The notes: generated by a model not told the origin, from the letters alone. DNA of 64,000 bases from SIG455 sp045646385 (GCA_045646385.1 JAZRKQ010000002.1:1-64000), one strand, 5' to 3'; shown: positions 27,734 through 35,480, counted from the stretch's first letter. Made by a program: numbers and translations.

Positions 27734-27885
27734 ACAGGGGGCGAAACTTGAGAAGGCATCGAGCGTTAATAAAACGATTTATAATCGTTTTTAGCGAGAT
27801 GGTGCGAGGCGGGTACTGCTGTGCAAAGCACAGCGGTCGACGAGCAGTACAGATTGCGTAGCAATATGTCCCCTGTCATCCGCAT
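27734..27885 (+). mobile_element. tRNA-3'-end-associated structured element, copy A
   Basis: It starts with an inverted imperfect copy (27734-27748, 13/15) of the adjacent tRNA-Leu T-arm and ends with a direct copy of its 3' end, CCCCTGTCATCCGCAT (27870-27885, identical to 27660-27675; offset 210). Inside are GAGCG, a hairpin AAAACGAT/ATCGTTTT, AGCGAGATGGTGCGAGGCGGG, a hairpin CTGTGC/GCACAG within GTACTGCT/AGCAGTAC, GGTCGACGAGCA, and GATTGCGTAGCAATA. The same ordered blocks occur in copy B beside tRNA-Trp. No protein is encoded. Mobility is inferred from the two copies and the duplicated tRNA ends. Confidence 0.6.
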
Positions 27886-27906
27886 TTAAGTTTAAAGCAC
27901 TTACAG
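27878..27906 (+). repeat. Direct repeat, left copy, flanking the small-ORF cassette
   Basis: 29 nt beginning ATCCGCATT (the tRNA-Leu acceptor end) and ending AAGCACTTACAG. 25 of 29 positions match 28215-28243, 337 bp downstream. Confidence 0.7.
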
Positions 27907-27926
27907 TTAATCTGTAAGTATTTTTT
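27899..27926 (+). terminator. Terminator behind element A
   Basis: ACTTACAG pairs perfectly with CTGTAAGT across TTAAT, followed by A and six T. Confidence 0.8.
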
Positions 27927-28048
27927 CATTTCTATCCCCTATTTTATCCTGCCAACTTTTTCTTTTCTTAATAGGTAGGTTGAGGTTAAAAAACGCAGAA
28001 TACTTTTTGATTTTGCTCAAAATGTAATTTCTAATTTATATTCTTGTA

Positions 28049-28054
28049 TATAAT
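28049..28054 (+). promoter_or_regulatory. Possible -10 box for the small ORF
   Basis: A perfect TATAAT lies 32 bp before the start codon, but no convincing -35 box is present at 16-18 bp. Weak call. The stretch 27927-28048 otherwise shows nothing I can assign. Confidence 0.25.
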
Positions 28055-28085
28055 CAGGCATACTATAGCGGAGGTGATTATATTT

Positions 28086-28214
28086 ATGGATGATAAGAAA
28101 AAACAGGATTCACAAAAGTCAGCAACAGATAATAAATGGGTTTCCACCGGTCAAACTCGTCCTAATGATAAATCGGAACGCAGGGATGGTCCCGGTGGCG
28201 AGGATGCAGATTAA
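28086..28214 (+). CDS. Small hydrophilic protein, 42 residues, unrecognised
   Basis: ATG at 28086 with a strong GGAGGTGAT ribosome-binding site 9 nt upstream. The product begins MDDKKKQDSQKSATDNKW and ends ERRDGPGGEDAD. It is highly charged, has no Cys, no membrane segment and no signal, and is probably disordered. Its own terminator follows within 16 nt. It sits between 29-bp direct repeats carrying the tRNA acceptor sequence, which suggests a cassette inserted or duplicated at the tRNA 3' end. I do not recognise the family and assign no function. Confidence 0.6.
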   Translation: MDDKKKQDSQKSATDNKWVSTGQTRPNDKSERRDGPGGEDAD

Positions 28215-28243
28215 ATCCGCATTAATTTTAAAAGCACTTACAG
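28215..28243 (+). repeat. Direct repeat, right copy, flanking the small-ORF cassette
   Basis: Starts ATCCGCATT directly behind the small ORF stop and ends AAAGCACTTACAG. Partner of 27878-27906. Confidence 0.7.
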
Positions 28244-28263
28244 ATACACCGTAAGTGCTTTTT
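28230..28263. terminator. Bidirectional terminator between small ORF and HAD gene
   Basis: AAAAGCACTTAC pairs with GTAAGTGCTTTT across nine bases. T-rich on both strands, so it can serve the plus-strand small ORF and the convergent HAD gene. Confidence 0.8.
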
Positions 28264-28266
28264 ATT

Positions 28267-28875
28267 TTAGACATCAAGGTATTTTCTTAATTTTTCTGCA
28301 TTTCCGTCAAACAAATATCCTTTTATTCCAATTTCATTTGCTCCATTAATATTTTTCAAACTATCGTCGATAAACAAACACTCATCTGCTTTTAAATTAA
28401 ATTTCGTAAGCAAATGTTCAAAAATCTCTATATTCGGTTTTACCATTCCCACAGAACCTGAAAAAACCAAGCCATTAAAACAATCCAAAAGTTCCTTTAT
28501 CCATTTTACATTACCGTAATTGTTTGCAAAGCCTATACTGATATTAGATAACAAGAAAAGGTTTTTATCGGTTTTTCCATGTATATCATAAATTAACTGT
28601 TGCATACCCTGAACAGGTGTTAAATTGTTTATCCAATTATCAAACACTTGGCATGCAAGTTCCCCTATATCGTGATTGACACATCTGCATATTTCTTTTT
28701 TCACTTCATCATCTGTAATAGTGCCATCATCCAGTTTGTCCCAATATTTACGGTTAAATACAACTTCGCTTATATGTTTTTTCAATTCTTCGTCAGAAAC
28801 AAAAGGCGCTGTCAATCTATCAGGATAAAACTCTGCCAGCACATTGCCAAAGTCAAAAATATAATTCTTTATCAC
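28267..28875 (-). CDS. HAD-superfamily hydrolase, YihX-like
   Basis: 202 residues from a GTG start with AAGGAG 9 nt upstream. Motif I is FDFGNVL (the DxGN variant seen in YihX-type sugar phosphatases). Motif II is LLSNIS, the Lys lies in GMVKPNIEIFEHLL, and motif IV is FIDDSLKNINGANEIG. A helical cap occupies residues about 15-90. Probably dephosphorylates a small sugar phosphate. It follows the alcohol dehydrogenase on the same strand with 30 nt between. Confidence 0.8.
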   Translation of the reverse strand: MIKNYIFDFGNVLAEFYPDRLTAPFVSDEELKKHISEVVFNRKYWDKLDDGTITDDEVKKEICRCVNHDIGELACQVFDNWINNLTPVQGMQQLIYDIHGKTDKNLFLLSNISIGFANNYGNVKWIKELLDCFNGLVFSGSVGMVKPNIEIFEHLLTKFNLKADECLFIDDSLKNINGANEIGIKGYLFDGNAEKLRKYLDV

Positions 28876-28905
28876 GGGTATACTCTCCTTAAAAAAGATT
28901 GAGAA

Positions 28906-30072
28906 TCAATAACAACTATCAAATATTTCTTTTATTCTTTCATAATCAAGTTCTACATAACTTTTAACTGTTCGGGTTTTATTAAAAGTACAAAGATCCG
29001 CAAGTTCATCAGAACAATTTTCTATATCAAATTCTCTTAATTTTAGAGGCATATCTATCATTTTAAAGAAAGTTTCCATTTTCTCTATTCCTGCAAGTGA
29101 TGCTTTTAAATCGTCTGCTTCACAAACATCAAATACGCGCCTTGCAAATTGAGCAAATCTTGAAGGATTTTCTTTATACACATATCTTGCCCACGCAGGA
29201 AATAAAACTGCAAGTCCTGCACCATGTGCAATTTTATCGAATTTTCCGCTTAAGGCATGTTCTAACTGATGAACTGCCAGCACATTTTCTCTGCCGCAAC
29301 CTGTAAGGTCGTTATGCGAAAGGCTCGATGCCCACATTATATTTGCCCGTGCATCATAATCACAAGGATTCTCCATAAGAACTTCTGCAGCATTTATTAC
29401 GGCTTTTAAAATACTTTCTGCAATTCTGTCTGTAATATCGGTAGGTGGACATACAGAAAAATATCTTTCCATTGTATGTGCCATTATATCAACAATTCCG
29501 CAAGCAGTCTGATATTTGCTGACAGTAAATGTGAGTTCTGGATTCATTATTGCAAACTTGCATCTGTTGAATTCGCTATTGAAACCGCGTTTCATATCAA
29601 TCTCAGTATTTGTAAGTACTGCAGAAGAACTCATCTCACTACCAGCGGTGGCAATAGTTAATATGCAGCCTACGGGAAGCGAATCGAAAGGTGTCTTTTG
29701 TCGGGTAGAATATTCCCATATATCTCCGTCATTTACTGCCCCTACAGCAGTACATTTTGCAGAATCAATAACACTTCCGCCGCCAACTGCTAAAATCATT
29801 TCTACGTCATTTTCTCTTGCGGTTTTTACCGCTTCTCGTACAAAAGAAACCTTTGGATTAGGCTCTACCCCACCCATTTCAACAACAGTAATATTATTTT
29901 CTGCCAAAGACTTTACAACATCGTCATAAAGTCCGCTTTTCTTTATGCTTCCTTTACCGTATTGAAGCATAATGGTTTTATAGCCATATCCGCTTATTAT
30001 TCCTCCTATATCCATGTGCGAGTCTTTACCGAAAAACACCTTTGTGGGTGCATAATATAAAAAATCTTTCAT
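28906..30072 (-). CDS. Iron-containing alcohol dehydrogenase
   Basis: 388 residues, SD GAGGAGG. NAD(P)-binding GGGSVIDSAK near residue 100. The metal site is in GIVDIMAHTMERYF and AVHQLEHALSGKFDKIAHGAG, whose Asp/His/His/His pattern is that of type III Fe-dependent enzymes. Closest in feel to the butanol dehydrogenase (BdhA/YugJ) branch, which reduces aldehydes to alcohols in fermentation. Cytoplasmic. The true substrate is open. Confidence 0.88.
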   Translation of the reverse strand: MKDFLYYAPTKVFFGKDSHMDIGGIISGYGYKTIMLQYGKGSIKKSGLYDDVVKSLAENNITVVEMGGVEPNPKVSFVREAVKTARENDVEMILAVGGGSVIDSAKCTAVGAVNDGDIWEYSTRQKTPFDSLPVGCILTIATAGSEMSSSAVLTNTEIDMKRGFNSEFNRCKFAIMNPELTFTVSKYQTACGIVDIMAHTMERYFSVCPPTDITDRIAESILKAVINAAEVLMENPCDYDARANIMWASSLSHNDLTGCGRENVLAVHQLEHALSGKFDKIAHGAGLAVLFPAWARYVYKENPSRFAQFARRVFDVCEADDLKASLAGIEKMETFFKMIDMPLKLREFDIENCSDELADLCTFNKTRTVKSYVELDYERIKEIFDSCY

Positions 30073-30087
30073 ATAAATTCCTCCTCG

Positions 30088-30130
30088 TCAAAAAACAAAA
30101 CAGAGGCAACCTGTTGACGGCAACCTCTGC
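30088..30130 (-). terminator. Terminator of tRNA-Thr
   Basis: On the minus strand CAGAGG...CCTCTG forms a stem with wobble-extended interior, followed by TTTTGTTTTTT. It lies just after the tRNA-Thr 3' end. Confidence 0.7.
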
Positions 30131-30135
30131 TTAAA

Positions 30136-30208
30136 AGCTGGTGATGCGACTTGAACGCACGACCTGCTGATTACGAATCAGCTGCTCTACCGACTGAGCC
30201 ACACCAGC
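30136..30208 (-). tRNA. tRNA-Thr (CGT anticodon)
   Basis: 73 nt. The acceptor GCTGGTG pairs with CACCAGC. The anticodon stem GCTGA/TCAGC encloses TTCGTAA, giving anticodon CGT. D-arm GCTCAGTCGGTAGAGC and T-loop GTTCAAGTC are standard. CCA is not encoded. No structured element of the A/B type follows this tRNA. Confidence 0.95.
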
Positions 30209-30220
30209 AAATATGGTATC

Positions 30221-30249
30221 ATTATACTAAAAAACAAATGTAAAGTCAA
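30221..30249 (-). promoter_or_regulatory. Promoter of tRNA-Thr
   Basis: Minus strand TTGACT (30244-30249), 17 bp, TATAAT (30221-30226), 13 bp before the tRNA. Its -35 lies in one arm of an inverted repeat shared with the divergent promoter. Confidence 0.85.
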
Positions 30250-30270
30250 GACAAAATCTATTAGCCTTAC

Positions 30271-30299
30271 TTGACTTTACCATATAACAGTACTATAAT
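30271..30299 (+). promoter_or_regulatory. Divergent promoter toward mrp
   Basis: TTGACT (30271-30276), 17 bp, TATAAT (30294-30299). The two -35 boxes sit inside TAAAGTCAAG (30241-30250) and CTTGACTTTA (30270-30279), a 10-bp inverted pair. A leader of about 110 nt (30300-30411) precedes mrp; I see nothing definite in it. Confidence 0.8.
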
Positions 30300-30411
30300 A
30301 TATTCATCTGTTATTTTGTGTTATCGGTATCGAAAAACGCACGAGATGTTTTTTTATACCATACGCAAAAACACTTGAAAATGCAAATATTTTATAAGGA
30401 GATAGATAAAA

Positions 30412-31230
30412 ATGTCAGAATGTACTCATAATTGTGAAACTTGCGGTGAAAACTGTTCAAGCAGACAAAATCCGCAAAGTTTTTTAGAAAATCCTCACGA
30501 GATGTCAAGCATTAAAAAAGTTATTGCCGTAATGAGTGGCAAAGGCGGTGTAGGTAAATCTTTGGTAACATCTATGATGGCTGTTACTGCACAGAGAAAC
30601 GGCTTCCATTCCGCTATTTTAGATGCTGATATTACAGGTCCGTCAATTCCAAAAGCATTTGGTATAAACAGACGTGCTGTCGGAAACGAATTCGGTTTGC
30701 TGCCCGTTGCATCAAAAACAGGTGTAGACATTATGTCTGTTAATCTGCTTTTAGACAATGTTACTGACCCCGTTGTATGGAGAGGTCCGGTAATTGGCGG
30801 AACAGTAAAACAGTTCTGGACAGATGTTATCTGGGAAGATGTGGACTATATGTTTGTTGATATGCCTCCGGGAACGGGTGATGTGCCGCTTACCGTTTTC
30901 CAATCACTCCCAGTTGACGGAATTATTGTTGTTACATCTCCGCAGGAATTGGTTTCAATGATAGTTGAAAAGGCTGTTAAAATGGCTAAACTTATGAATG
31001 TGCCAATTATAGGTATAGTCGAAAATATGTCTTACTTTCCCTGCCCCGATTGTGGCAACAAACACTACATCTTCGGCGAAAGCCATATAGATGAAATTGC
31101 AGCAAACTTTGGAATAGACAAAGTTGTTAAACTTCCTATGAATCCCATGTTTGCAAAATTGTGCGATGCAGGTACTATTGAAACTGTGCCTGATGAAATA
31201 ACGAACGAACTTTCAACATTTATAAATTAA
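30412..31230 (+). CDS. mrp: Mrp/NBP35-family Fe-S cluster carrier ATPase
   Basis: 272 residues, SD AAGGAGA. The Cys-rich N-terminus (CTHNCETCGENC) resembles NBP35-type leaders. The deviant Walker A MSGKGGVGKS, DADITGPSIPKAFG, and VDMPPGTGDVPLTVFQSLP are diagnostic of Mrp/ApbC. The CPDC pair (about residue 205) binds the bridging [4Fe-4S] cluster at the dimer interface. It delivers Fe-S clusters to apo-proteins, consistent with NifS/NifU encoded 2.4 kb away. Confidence 0.92.
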   Translation: MSECTHNCETCGENCSSRQNPQSFLENPHEMSSIKKVIAVMSGKGGVGKSLVTSMMAVTAQRNGFHSAILDADITGPSIPKAFGINRRAVGNEFGLLPVASKTGVDIMSVNLLLDNVTDPVVWRGPVIGGTVKQFWTDVIWEDVDYMFVDMPPGTGDVPLTVFQSLPVDGIIVVTSPQELVSMIVEKAVKMAKLMNVPIIGIVENMSYFPCPDCGNKHYIFGESHIDEIAANFGIDKVVKLPMNPMFAKLCDAGTIETVPDEITNELSTFIN

Positions 31231-31234
31231 TTTA

Positions 31235-31261
31235 AAAAGGACTTCAATTTGAAGTCCTTTT
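31235..31261. terminator. Terminator of mrp
   Basis: AAAAGGACTTC and GAAGTCCTTTT form a perfect stem over AATTT, T-rich on the plus side and usable from the minus side too. Confidence 0.85.
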
Positions 31262-31287
31262 ATTATGTCTGCTTTAATTAAAGAAAT

Positions 31288-32010
31288 TTATATTAAAAAA
31301 CCTCCGTTTACACCAAATACCTGTCCGGTGATAAATGACGCATCGTCTGATGCAAGATATAATGCCATAGACGCAACATCATAAGGTTTACCTATAGTCT
31401 GCAAAGGTGTTTCGTCGATTAGTTCTTCCATAGTTTCAGCATCTATCATACCATTCATATCGGTATCGATAATACCAGGTGCGATACAATTTACACATAT
31501 TCCTGACGGACCGAGTTCTTTGGCAAGTGCTTTTGTAAAGCCGATTATTGCAGCCTTTGTTGCAGAATATGCAACCTCGCACGAAGCACCCGTAACTCCC
31601 CATATTGATGAGATGTTTATAATTCTACCCCTATGATTGCGTATCATTGAATGCGCCACCTCACGGCTACAGTTAAATACACCACCTACATTTATATCAA
31701 AAAGCCTGTCCCATTCGTTTTTTTCAGTATCAGTAAAAAGTTTCTGCATAGAAACACCAGCATTATTTATTAAAACATCAATATCGCCAAAACGTCTGTT
31801 TGCAAGTTCTATCATATGTGCAACCTGATGTTCGTCTGATACGTCTGCCTTTACCGCAAAAATATTTGCATATTCCTCTGCCAGAGCCATAGCCTCGCGT
31901 TCAGAATTAAAATAATTTGCAACTACATTATATCCATTTTCCGAAAAAAGTTTTGCACACGCTTTGCCAATTCCTCTTGATGCACCAGTGATAAGTACGG
32001 TTTTATTCAT
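31288..32010 (-). CDS. SDR-family oxidoreductase (FabG-like)
   Basis: The ATG at 32010 follows GGAGGTG by 6 nt; an upstream opening at 32067 lacks an SD. About 240 residues. Cofactor loop TGASRGIGKACA, NNAG motif (INNAGVSM), catalytic Ser in INISSIWG and Tyr/Lys in YSATKAA, and a C-terminal GQVFGVNGG. Classical SDR, FabG-like. It could be 3-oxoacyl-ACP reductase, but it is isolated from fatty-acid genes, so the substrate is uncertain. Confidence 0.85.
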   Translation of the reverse strand: MNKTVLITGASRGIGKACAKLFSENGYNVVANYFNSEREAMALAEEYANIFAVKADVSDEHQVAHMIELANRRFGDIDVLINNAGVSMQKLFTDTEKNEWDRLFDINVGGVFNCSREVAHSMIRNHRGRIINISSIWGVTGASCEVAYSATKAAIIGFTKALAKELGPSGICVNCIAPGIIDTDMNGMIDAETMEELIDETPLQTIGKPYDVASMALYLASDDASFITGQVFGVNGGFLI

Positions 32011-32061
32011 AATGACACCTCCGTCAATATCCATATTAACACTTTTTTTACAAAAATACAA

Positions 32062-32089
32062 TTGCATTTTTTTGATTGTGTGGTATAAT
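32062..32089 (+). promoter_or_regulatory. Promoter of the DUF624-rnhA-nifS-nifU group
   Basis: TTGCAT (32062-32067), 16 bp, TATAAT (32084-32089) with an extended -10 TGG directly before it. Confidence 0.75.
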
Positions 32090-32155
32090 TATAAGTTGTA
32101 ATATTATGTGTGAAAATAACAATACTAATTTATAATATATCCGGAGGTAGTTACA

Positions 32156-33043
32156 ATGGGTTTATTCGGCGGGAATTTTTCAAAAGAGGGTCCCGGTATA
32201 TCAAAAAACGCACCTGAAAAAAACAGATTTTTCTTGTTCTTTGAATTGCTTGGAAGAAAGTTTACAAAACTTATTCCTCTTAACATAATATATTTAATCA
32301 CACTTCTTCCCCTTGTATTGGGAATTATACTTTCTGTAACATTTAATCCCCAAATTTTATCTGACGGAAATGTGTATATGGAAAACTTAGGTAAACTTCC
32401 GATATTTATATTTACTGGCGATATAATAGGTTTAATACTTATAATAGTTTCAATGTTTATAACCGGTCCGGCGACATGCGGTTTCACATATGTTCTGCGC
32501 AATATGCAAAGGCAGGAACATACATGGATATTAAGCGATTTCCGTGAACAGTTTGCTAAAAACTATAAGCAGGGCGTTATAATGAGTATTATTGATGTTT
32601 TTGCAGCCTTTGTTCTTTATGTTGCATACTGCTTCTATGCATACTCTATGCCTGTAATGATAAACGGAAGTATTGCTATAGCAACACTTGGACAGTATTT
32701 TATTATTGTTATTGCTGTGTTATTTATTGTAATGCACTATTATATTTACACAATGATAGTAACATTCGATATGAAATTAAAAGATATTTTTAAAAATGCT
32801 GTTATATTCTCACTTGCAAAACTTCCGCTTAATATTTTTATATCCATTATATTAATAGCGGCAGCCCTTGTAAGTATATGGTATTTTTTAATTGGTGCAT
32901 TATGTGCTGTTATTATTTCATTGGCACTTTTAGGATTTATAATTGTATATAGTGTATATCCTACTATTGAGCGTTCTATGATTTCTTCTCAACTTCCAAA
33001 TAGTGGCGACGAAGAAGAAAAAGATTTTGAATACACTATATAA
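32156..33043 (+). CDS. DUF624/YesL-family membrane protein
   Basis: 295 residues, SD CCGGAGG. Five to six hydrophobic segments follow a soluble ~35-residue N-terminus. FELLGRKFTKLIPLNIIY and ITGPATCGFTYVLRNMQRQEH are the conserved YesL-type features. The family often sits near sugar-use genes but its function is unknown. Here it is followed by RNase HI and Fe-S genes. Acidic C-terminal tail DEEEKDFEYTI. Confidence 0.75.
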   Translation: MGLFGGNFSKEGPGISKNAPEKNRFFLFFELLGRKFTKLIPLNIIYLITLLPLVLGIILSVTFNPQILSDGNVYMENLGKLPIFIFTGDIIGLILIIVSMFITGPATCGFTYVLRNMQRQEHTWILSDFREQFAKNYKQGVIMSIIDVFAAFVLYVAYCFYAYSMPVMINGSIAIATLGQYFIIVIAVLFIVMHYYIYTMIVTFDMKLKDIFKNAVIFSLAKLPLNIFISIILIAAALVSIWYFLIGALCAVIISLALLGFIIVYSVYPTIERSMISSQLPNSGDEEEKDFEYTI

Positions 33044-33094
33044 TAAATTGTTTTAATATATCATTTATGGGTATACAAAGGATTGAGAGCAGTT

Positions 33095-33565
33095 ATGAGC
33101 CTTAAACACGTTGAAATTTTTACAGACGGCGCCTGCAGCGGAAATCCCGGTAAAGGCGGATACGGTGTTATTTTAAAATATAACGGTGTGTCAAAAGAAA
33201 TGAGCGAAGGATTTTTGCTTACCACCAACAATCGAATGGAAATTCTTGCTGCCATAAAAGGTTTGGAAGCATTAAAAGAACCATGTGCCGTAACACTCTA
33301 CAGTGACTCTAAATATCTGGTCGATTCCGTTAATCAGGGTTGGCTTATAAAATGGCAGAAAAACAACTGGTACAGAACAAAAAATGAAAAAGCAAAAAAT
33401 GTGGATTTATTTAAAAGGCTGCTTACGCTTTTAGATAAACACAAAGTTGAGTTTGTATGGGTAAAAGGACATGCCGGACATATTGAGAATGAGCGCTGCG
33501 ACCATCTTGCAACAAGCGCAATTCTTGGCGAGAACTTATCCATAGATAATATTAGTGAAGAATGA
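33095..33565 (+). CDS. rnhA: Ribonuclease HI
   Basis: 156 residues from ATG 33095. Degrades the RNA strand of RNA-DNA hybrids. All four catalytic acids are visible: Asp in FTDGACSGNPGKGG, Glu in NNRMEILAAIKGL, Asp in YSDSKYLVDSV and Asp in ENERCDHLA. Basic-protrusion segment GWLIKWQKNNWYRTKN is present. A TTG at 33083 is an alternative start but directly touches the SD-like AAAGGA. Confidence 0.93.
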   Translation: MSLKHVEIFTDGACSGNPGKGGYGVILKYNGVSKEMSEGFLLTTNNRMEILAAIKGLEALKEPCAVTLYSDSKYLVDSVNQGWLIKWQKNNWYRTKNEKAKNVDLFKRLLTLLDKHKVEFVWVKGHAGHIENERCDHLATSAILGENLSIDNISEE

Positions 33566-33590
33566 TATTTGAAAGAAGGAAATATTTACA

Positions 33591-34757
33591 ATGATTTATT
33601 TTGACAATGCTGCAACCACAGCAGTAAAAAAAGAGGTTTTAGAAAAGATGCTCCCCTATTTTTCTGAAAATTACGGTAATGCATCTTCTATATATACCAT
33701 TGGCAGAACAAGTGCGGCAGCAATTTCAAAAGCGCGTGAACAGGTAGCAAACGCTATCGGTTGCAAAAGTAACGAAGTATACTTTACAGGCTGCGGAAGC
33801 GAGGCTGACAACTGGGCTATAAAGGGTGTTGCATTTGCCAATAAAAACAAGGGCAAGCACATTATAACTACTGCTATCGAACATCACGCAGTTTTGCATA
33901 CATGCCAATACCTTGAAAAGCATGGCTTTGAGGTTACGTATCTTCCCGTTGACGAATACGGAAAAGTTTCACTTAACGATATTAAAAATGCAATACGTGA
34001 TGATACTATCCTTATTACAATAATGTTTGCAAACAACGAAATCGGTACAATAGAGCCGATTGCCGAGATTGGTGCTATTGCAAAAGAACATAAAATACTG
34101 TTCCATACAGACGCTGTTCAGGCAATAGGCGCAGTAGGAATTGATGTTAACGAACTTGGTGTTGATCTGCTTTCTCTTTCCGGTCACAAATTCGGGGGGC
34201 CTAAAGGTGTTGGTGCGCTGTATATCAAAAGCGGTGTACGTATAGACAACTTTATGCACGGCGGTGCGCAGGAAAAAGCAAAACGTGCCGGAACAGAAAA
34301 TCTTGCGGGTATTGTCGGTCTTGGTGCTGCTATTGAACTTGCCTGCTCTAACATTCCTGAGAAAACTGCTAAAATATGCAAAATACGTGATTATATAATA
34401 GAAAACATTTCAAAGAATATTCCATACTGCCGTTTAAACGGACATCCAACAGACAGACTGTGCGGTAATGTAAACTTTTCGTTTGAATTTATTGAGGGCG
34501 AAGGCATGCTTTTGCATCTTGATTTAAACGGTATTGCGGCATCTTCGGGCTCTGCTTGTACATCAGGTTCACTCGACCCGTCGCACGTATTGCTTGCAAT
34601 AGGTCTTCCGCATGGTATTGCACATGGTTCATTAAGAATCTCTGTTGGTGATACTAATACTATGGAAGAAGCAGATAAACTTCTTGAGATTTTACCTAAA
34701 ATAATCCAGAAACTGCGTGATATGTCGCCATTGTACGAAGAAATAAAAACTAAATAA
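33591..34757 (+). CDS. nifS: Cysteine desulfurase (NifS/IscS)
   Basis: 388 residues, PLP enzyme that takes sulfur from cysteine for Fe-S assembly. MIYFDNAATTAVKKEVLE at the start, TAIEHHAVLHTCQYLEKHG, HTDAVQAIG, the PLP lysine in LSLSGHKFGGPKG, and the persulfide Cys in SSGSACTSGSLDPSHVLLA. 18 nt separate it from the NifU scaffold gene, its usual partner. Confidence 0.94.
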   Translation: MIYFDNAATTAVKKEVLEKMLPYFSENYGNASSIYTIGRTSAAAISKAREQVANAIGCKSNEVYFTGCGSEADNWAIKGVAFANKNKGKHIITTAIEHHAVLHTCQYLEKHGFEVTYLPVDEYGKVSLNDIKNAIRDDTILITIMFANNEIGTIEPIAEIGAIAKEHKILFHTDAVQAIGAVGIDVNELGVDLLSLSGHKFGGPKGVGALYIKSGVRIDNFMHGGAQEKAKRAGTENLAGIVGLGAAIELACSNIPEKTAKICKIRDYIIENISKNIPYCRLNGHPTDRLCGNVNFSFEFIEGEGMLLHLDLNGIAASSGSACTSGSLDPSHVLLAIGLPHGIAHGSLRISVGDTNTMEEADKLLEILPKIIQKLRDMSPLYEEIKTK

Positions 34758-34775
34758 TTATCGGAGGAATATATA

Positions 34776-35195
34776 ATGTATAGCGAAAAAGTTATGGACC
34801 ATTTTTCTAATCCACGAAATGTGGGCGAAATTGAAAATGCCGACGGCGTAGGTCAGGTTGGCAATGCTAAGTGCGGCGATATTATGAAAATGTATATAAA
34901 GGTTGAAAATGACGTTATTACTGATGTTAAATTCAAAACCTTCGGTTGCGGTGCCGCTATTGCGACAAGCAGTATGGCAACCGAACTTGTTAAAGGAAAA
35001 ACTTTAGACGAGGCACTTGCACTTACAAATAAAGCAGTTATGGAAGCATTAGACGGTCTTCCTCCGGTTAAAGTACATTGCTCTGTTCTGGCAGAAGAAG
35101 CAATAGCCGCTGCAGTACAAAACTATTATGACACTCACGGAATAGACAAGCAAGTTGCAAAAAGCCATTGTGATTCTTGCCATTGTGACCATTAA
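34776..35195 (+). CDS. nifU: Fe-S cluster assembly scaffold NifU/IscU
   Basis: 139 residues, SD GGAGG. YSEKVMDHFSNPRNVGEI is the canonical start. The three cluster-binding cysteines are in GNAKCGDIMK, FGCGAAIATSS and VHCSVLAEEAI. The extra tail KSHCDSCHCDH adds three Cys and two His. It receives sulfur from NifS and builds [2Fe-2S] or [4Fe-4S] clusters. Confidence 0.94.
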   Translation: MYSEKVMDHFSNPRNVGEIENADGVGQVGNAKCGDIMKMYIKVENDVITDVKFKTFGCGAAIATSSMATELVKGKTLDEALALTNKAVMEALDGLPPVKVHCSVLAEEAIAAAVQNYYDTHGIDKQVAKSHCDSCHCDH

Positions 35196-35202
35196 ATTGC
35201 CT

Positions 35203-35233
35203 AAAAGTTCTCTCATACTTGAGAGAACTTTTT
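35203..35233. terminator. Terminator of the nifS-nifU operon
   Basis: AAAAGTTCTCTC pairs with GAGAGAACTTTT over a 6-nt loop, followed by T. Confidence 0.9.
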
Positions 35234-35261
35234 AATTATTGTATAAATATTCAAATAAGTG

Positions 35262-35290
35262 TTGACAATTGTCAAAATATACAGTATAAT
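35262..35290 (+). promoter_or_regulatory. Consensus promoter of the glycine-riboswitch transcript
   Basis: TTGACA (35262-35267), 17 bp, TATAAT (35285-35290), both perfect. The -35 lies in a 14-bp perfect palindrome TTGACAATTGTCAA (35262-35275), which could be an operator or chance. Confidence 0.9.
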
Positions 35291-35320
35291 ACACTTAAAA
35301 TTAAATACCGCTATATGATG

Positions 35321-35480
35321 TTTGCAGGAGATGTGCATTTGCACAGCCGAAGAAGTAAAACTTTCAGGCTTCGTATTATACGAAGAAGACTGCAAATTGA
35401 TAGGACTTTGGAGACACTCATTTTGAGGGCCGAAGGTGAAAACGATTTATCCGTGAATCTCTCAGGCAAAAGGACAAAGG
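35321..35480 (+). ncRNA. Tandem glycine riboswitch
   Basis: Aptamer 1 spans about 35321-35396: P1 TTTGCAG/CTGCAAA, with GCCGAAG and CAGGC. Aptamer 2 spans about 35405-35480: P1 CTTTG/CAAAG, GCCGAAGG, and the hallmark CTCAGGCAAAAGGAC. The two-aptamer order with a short linker is the classical cooperative glycine architecture. It lies in the 5' leader of an alanine/glycine:Na+ symporter gene and is followed by an intrinsic terminator, so it controls transcription elongation. Together with the expression platform it fills the 380-bp gap between nifU and the symporter. Confidence 0.93.
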
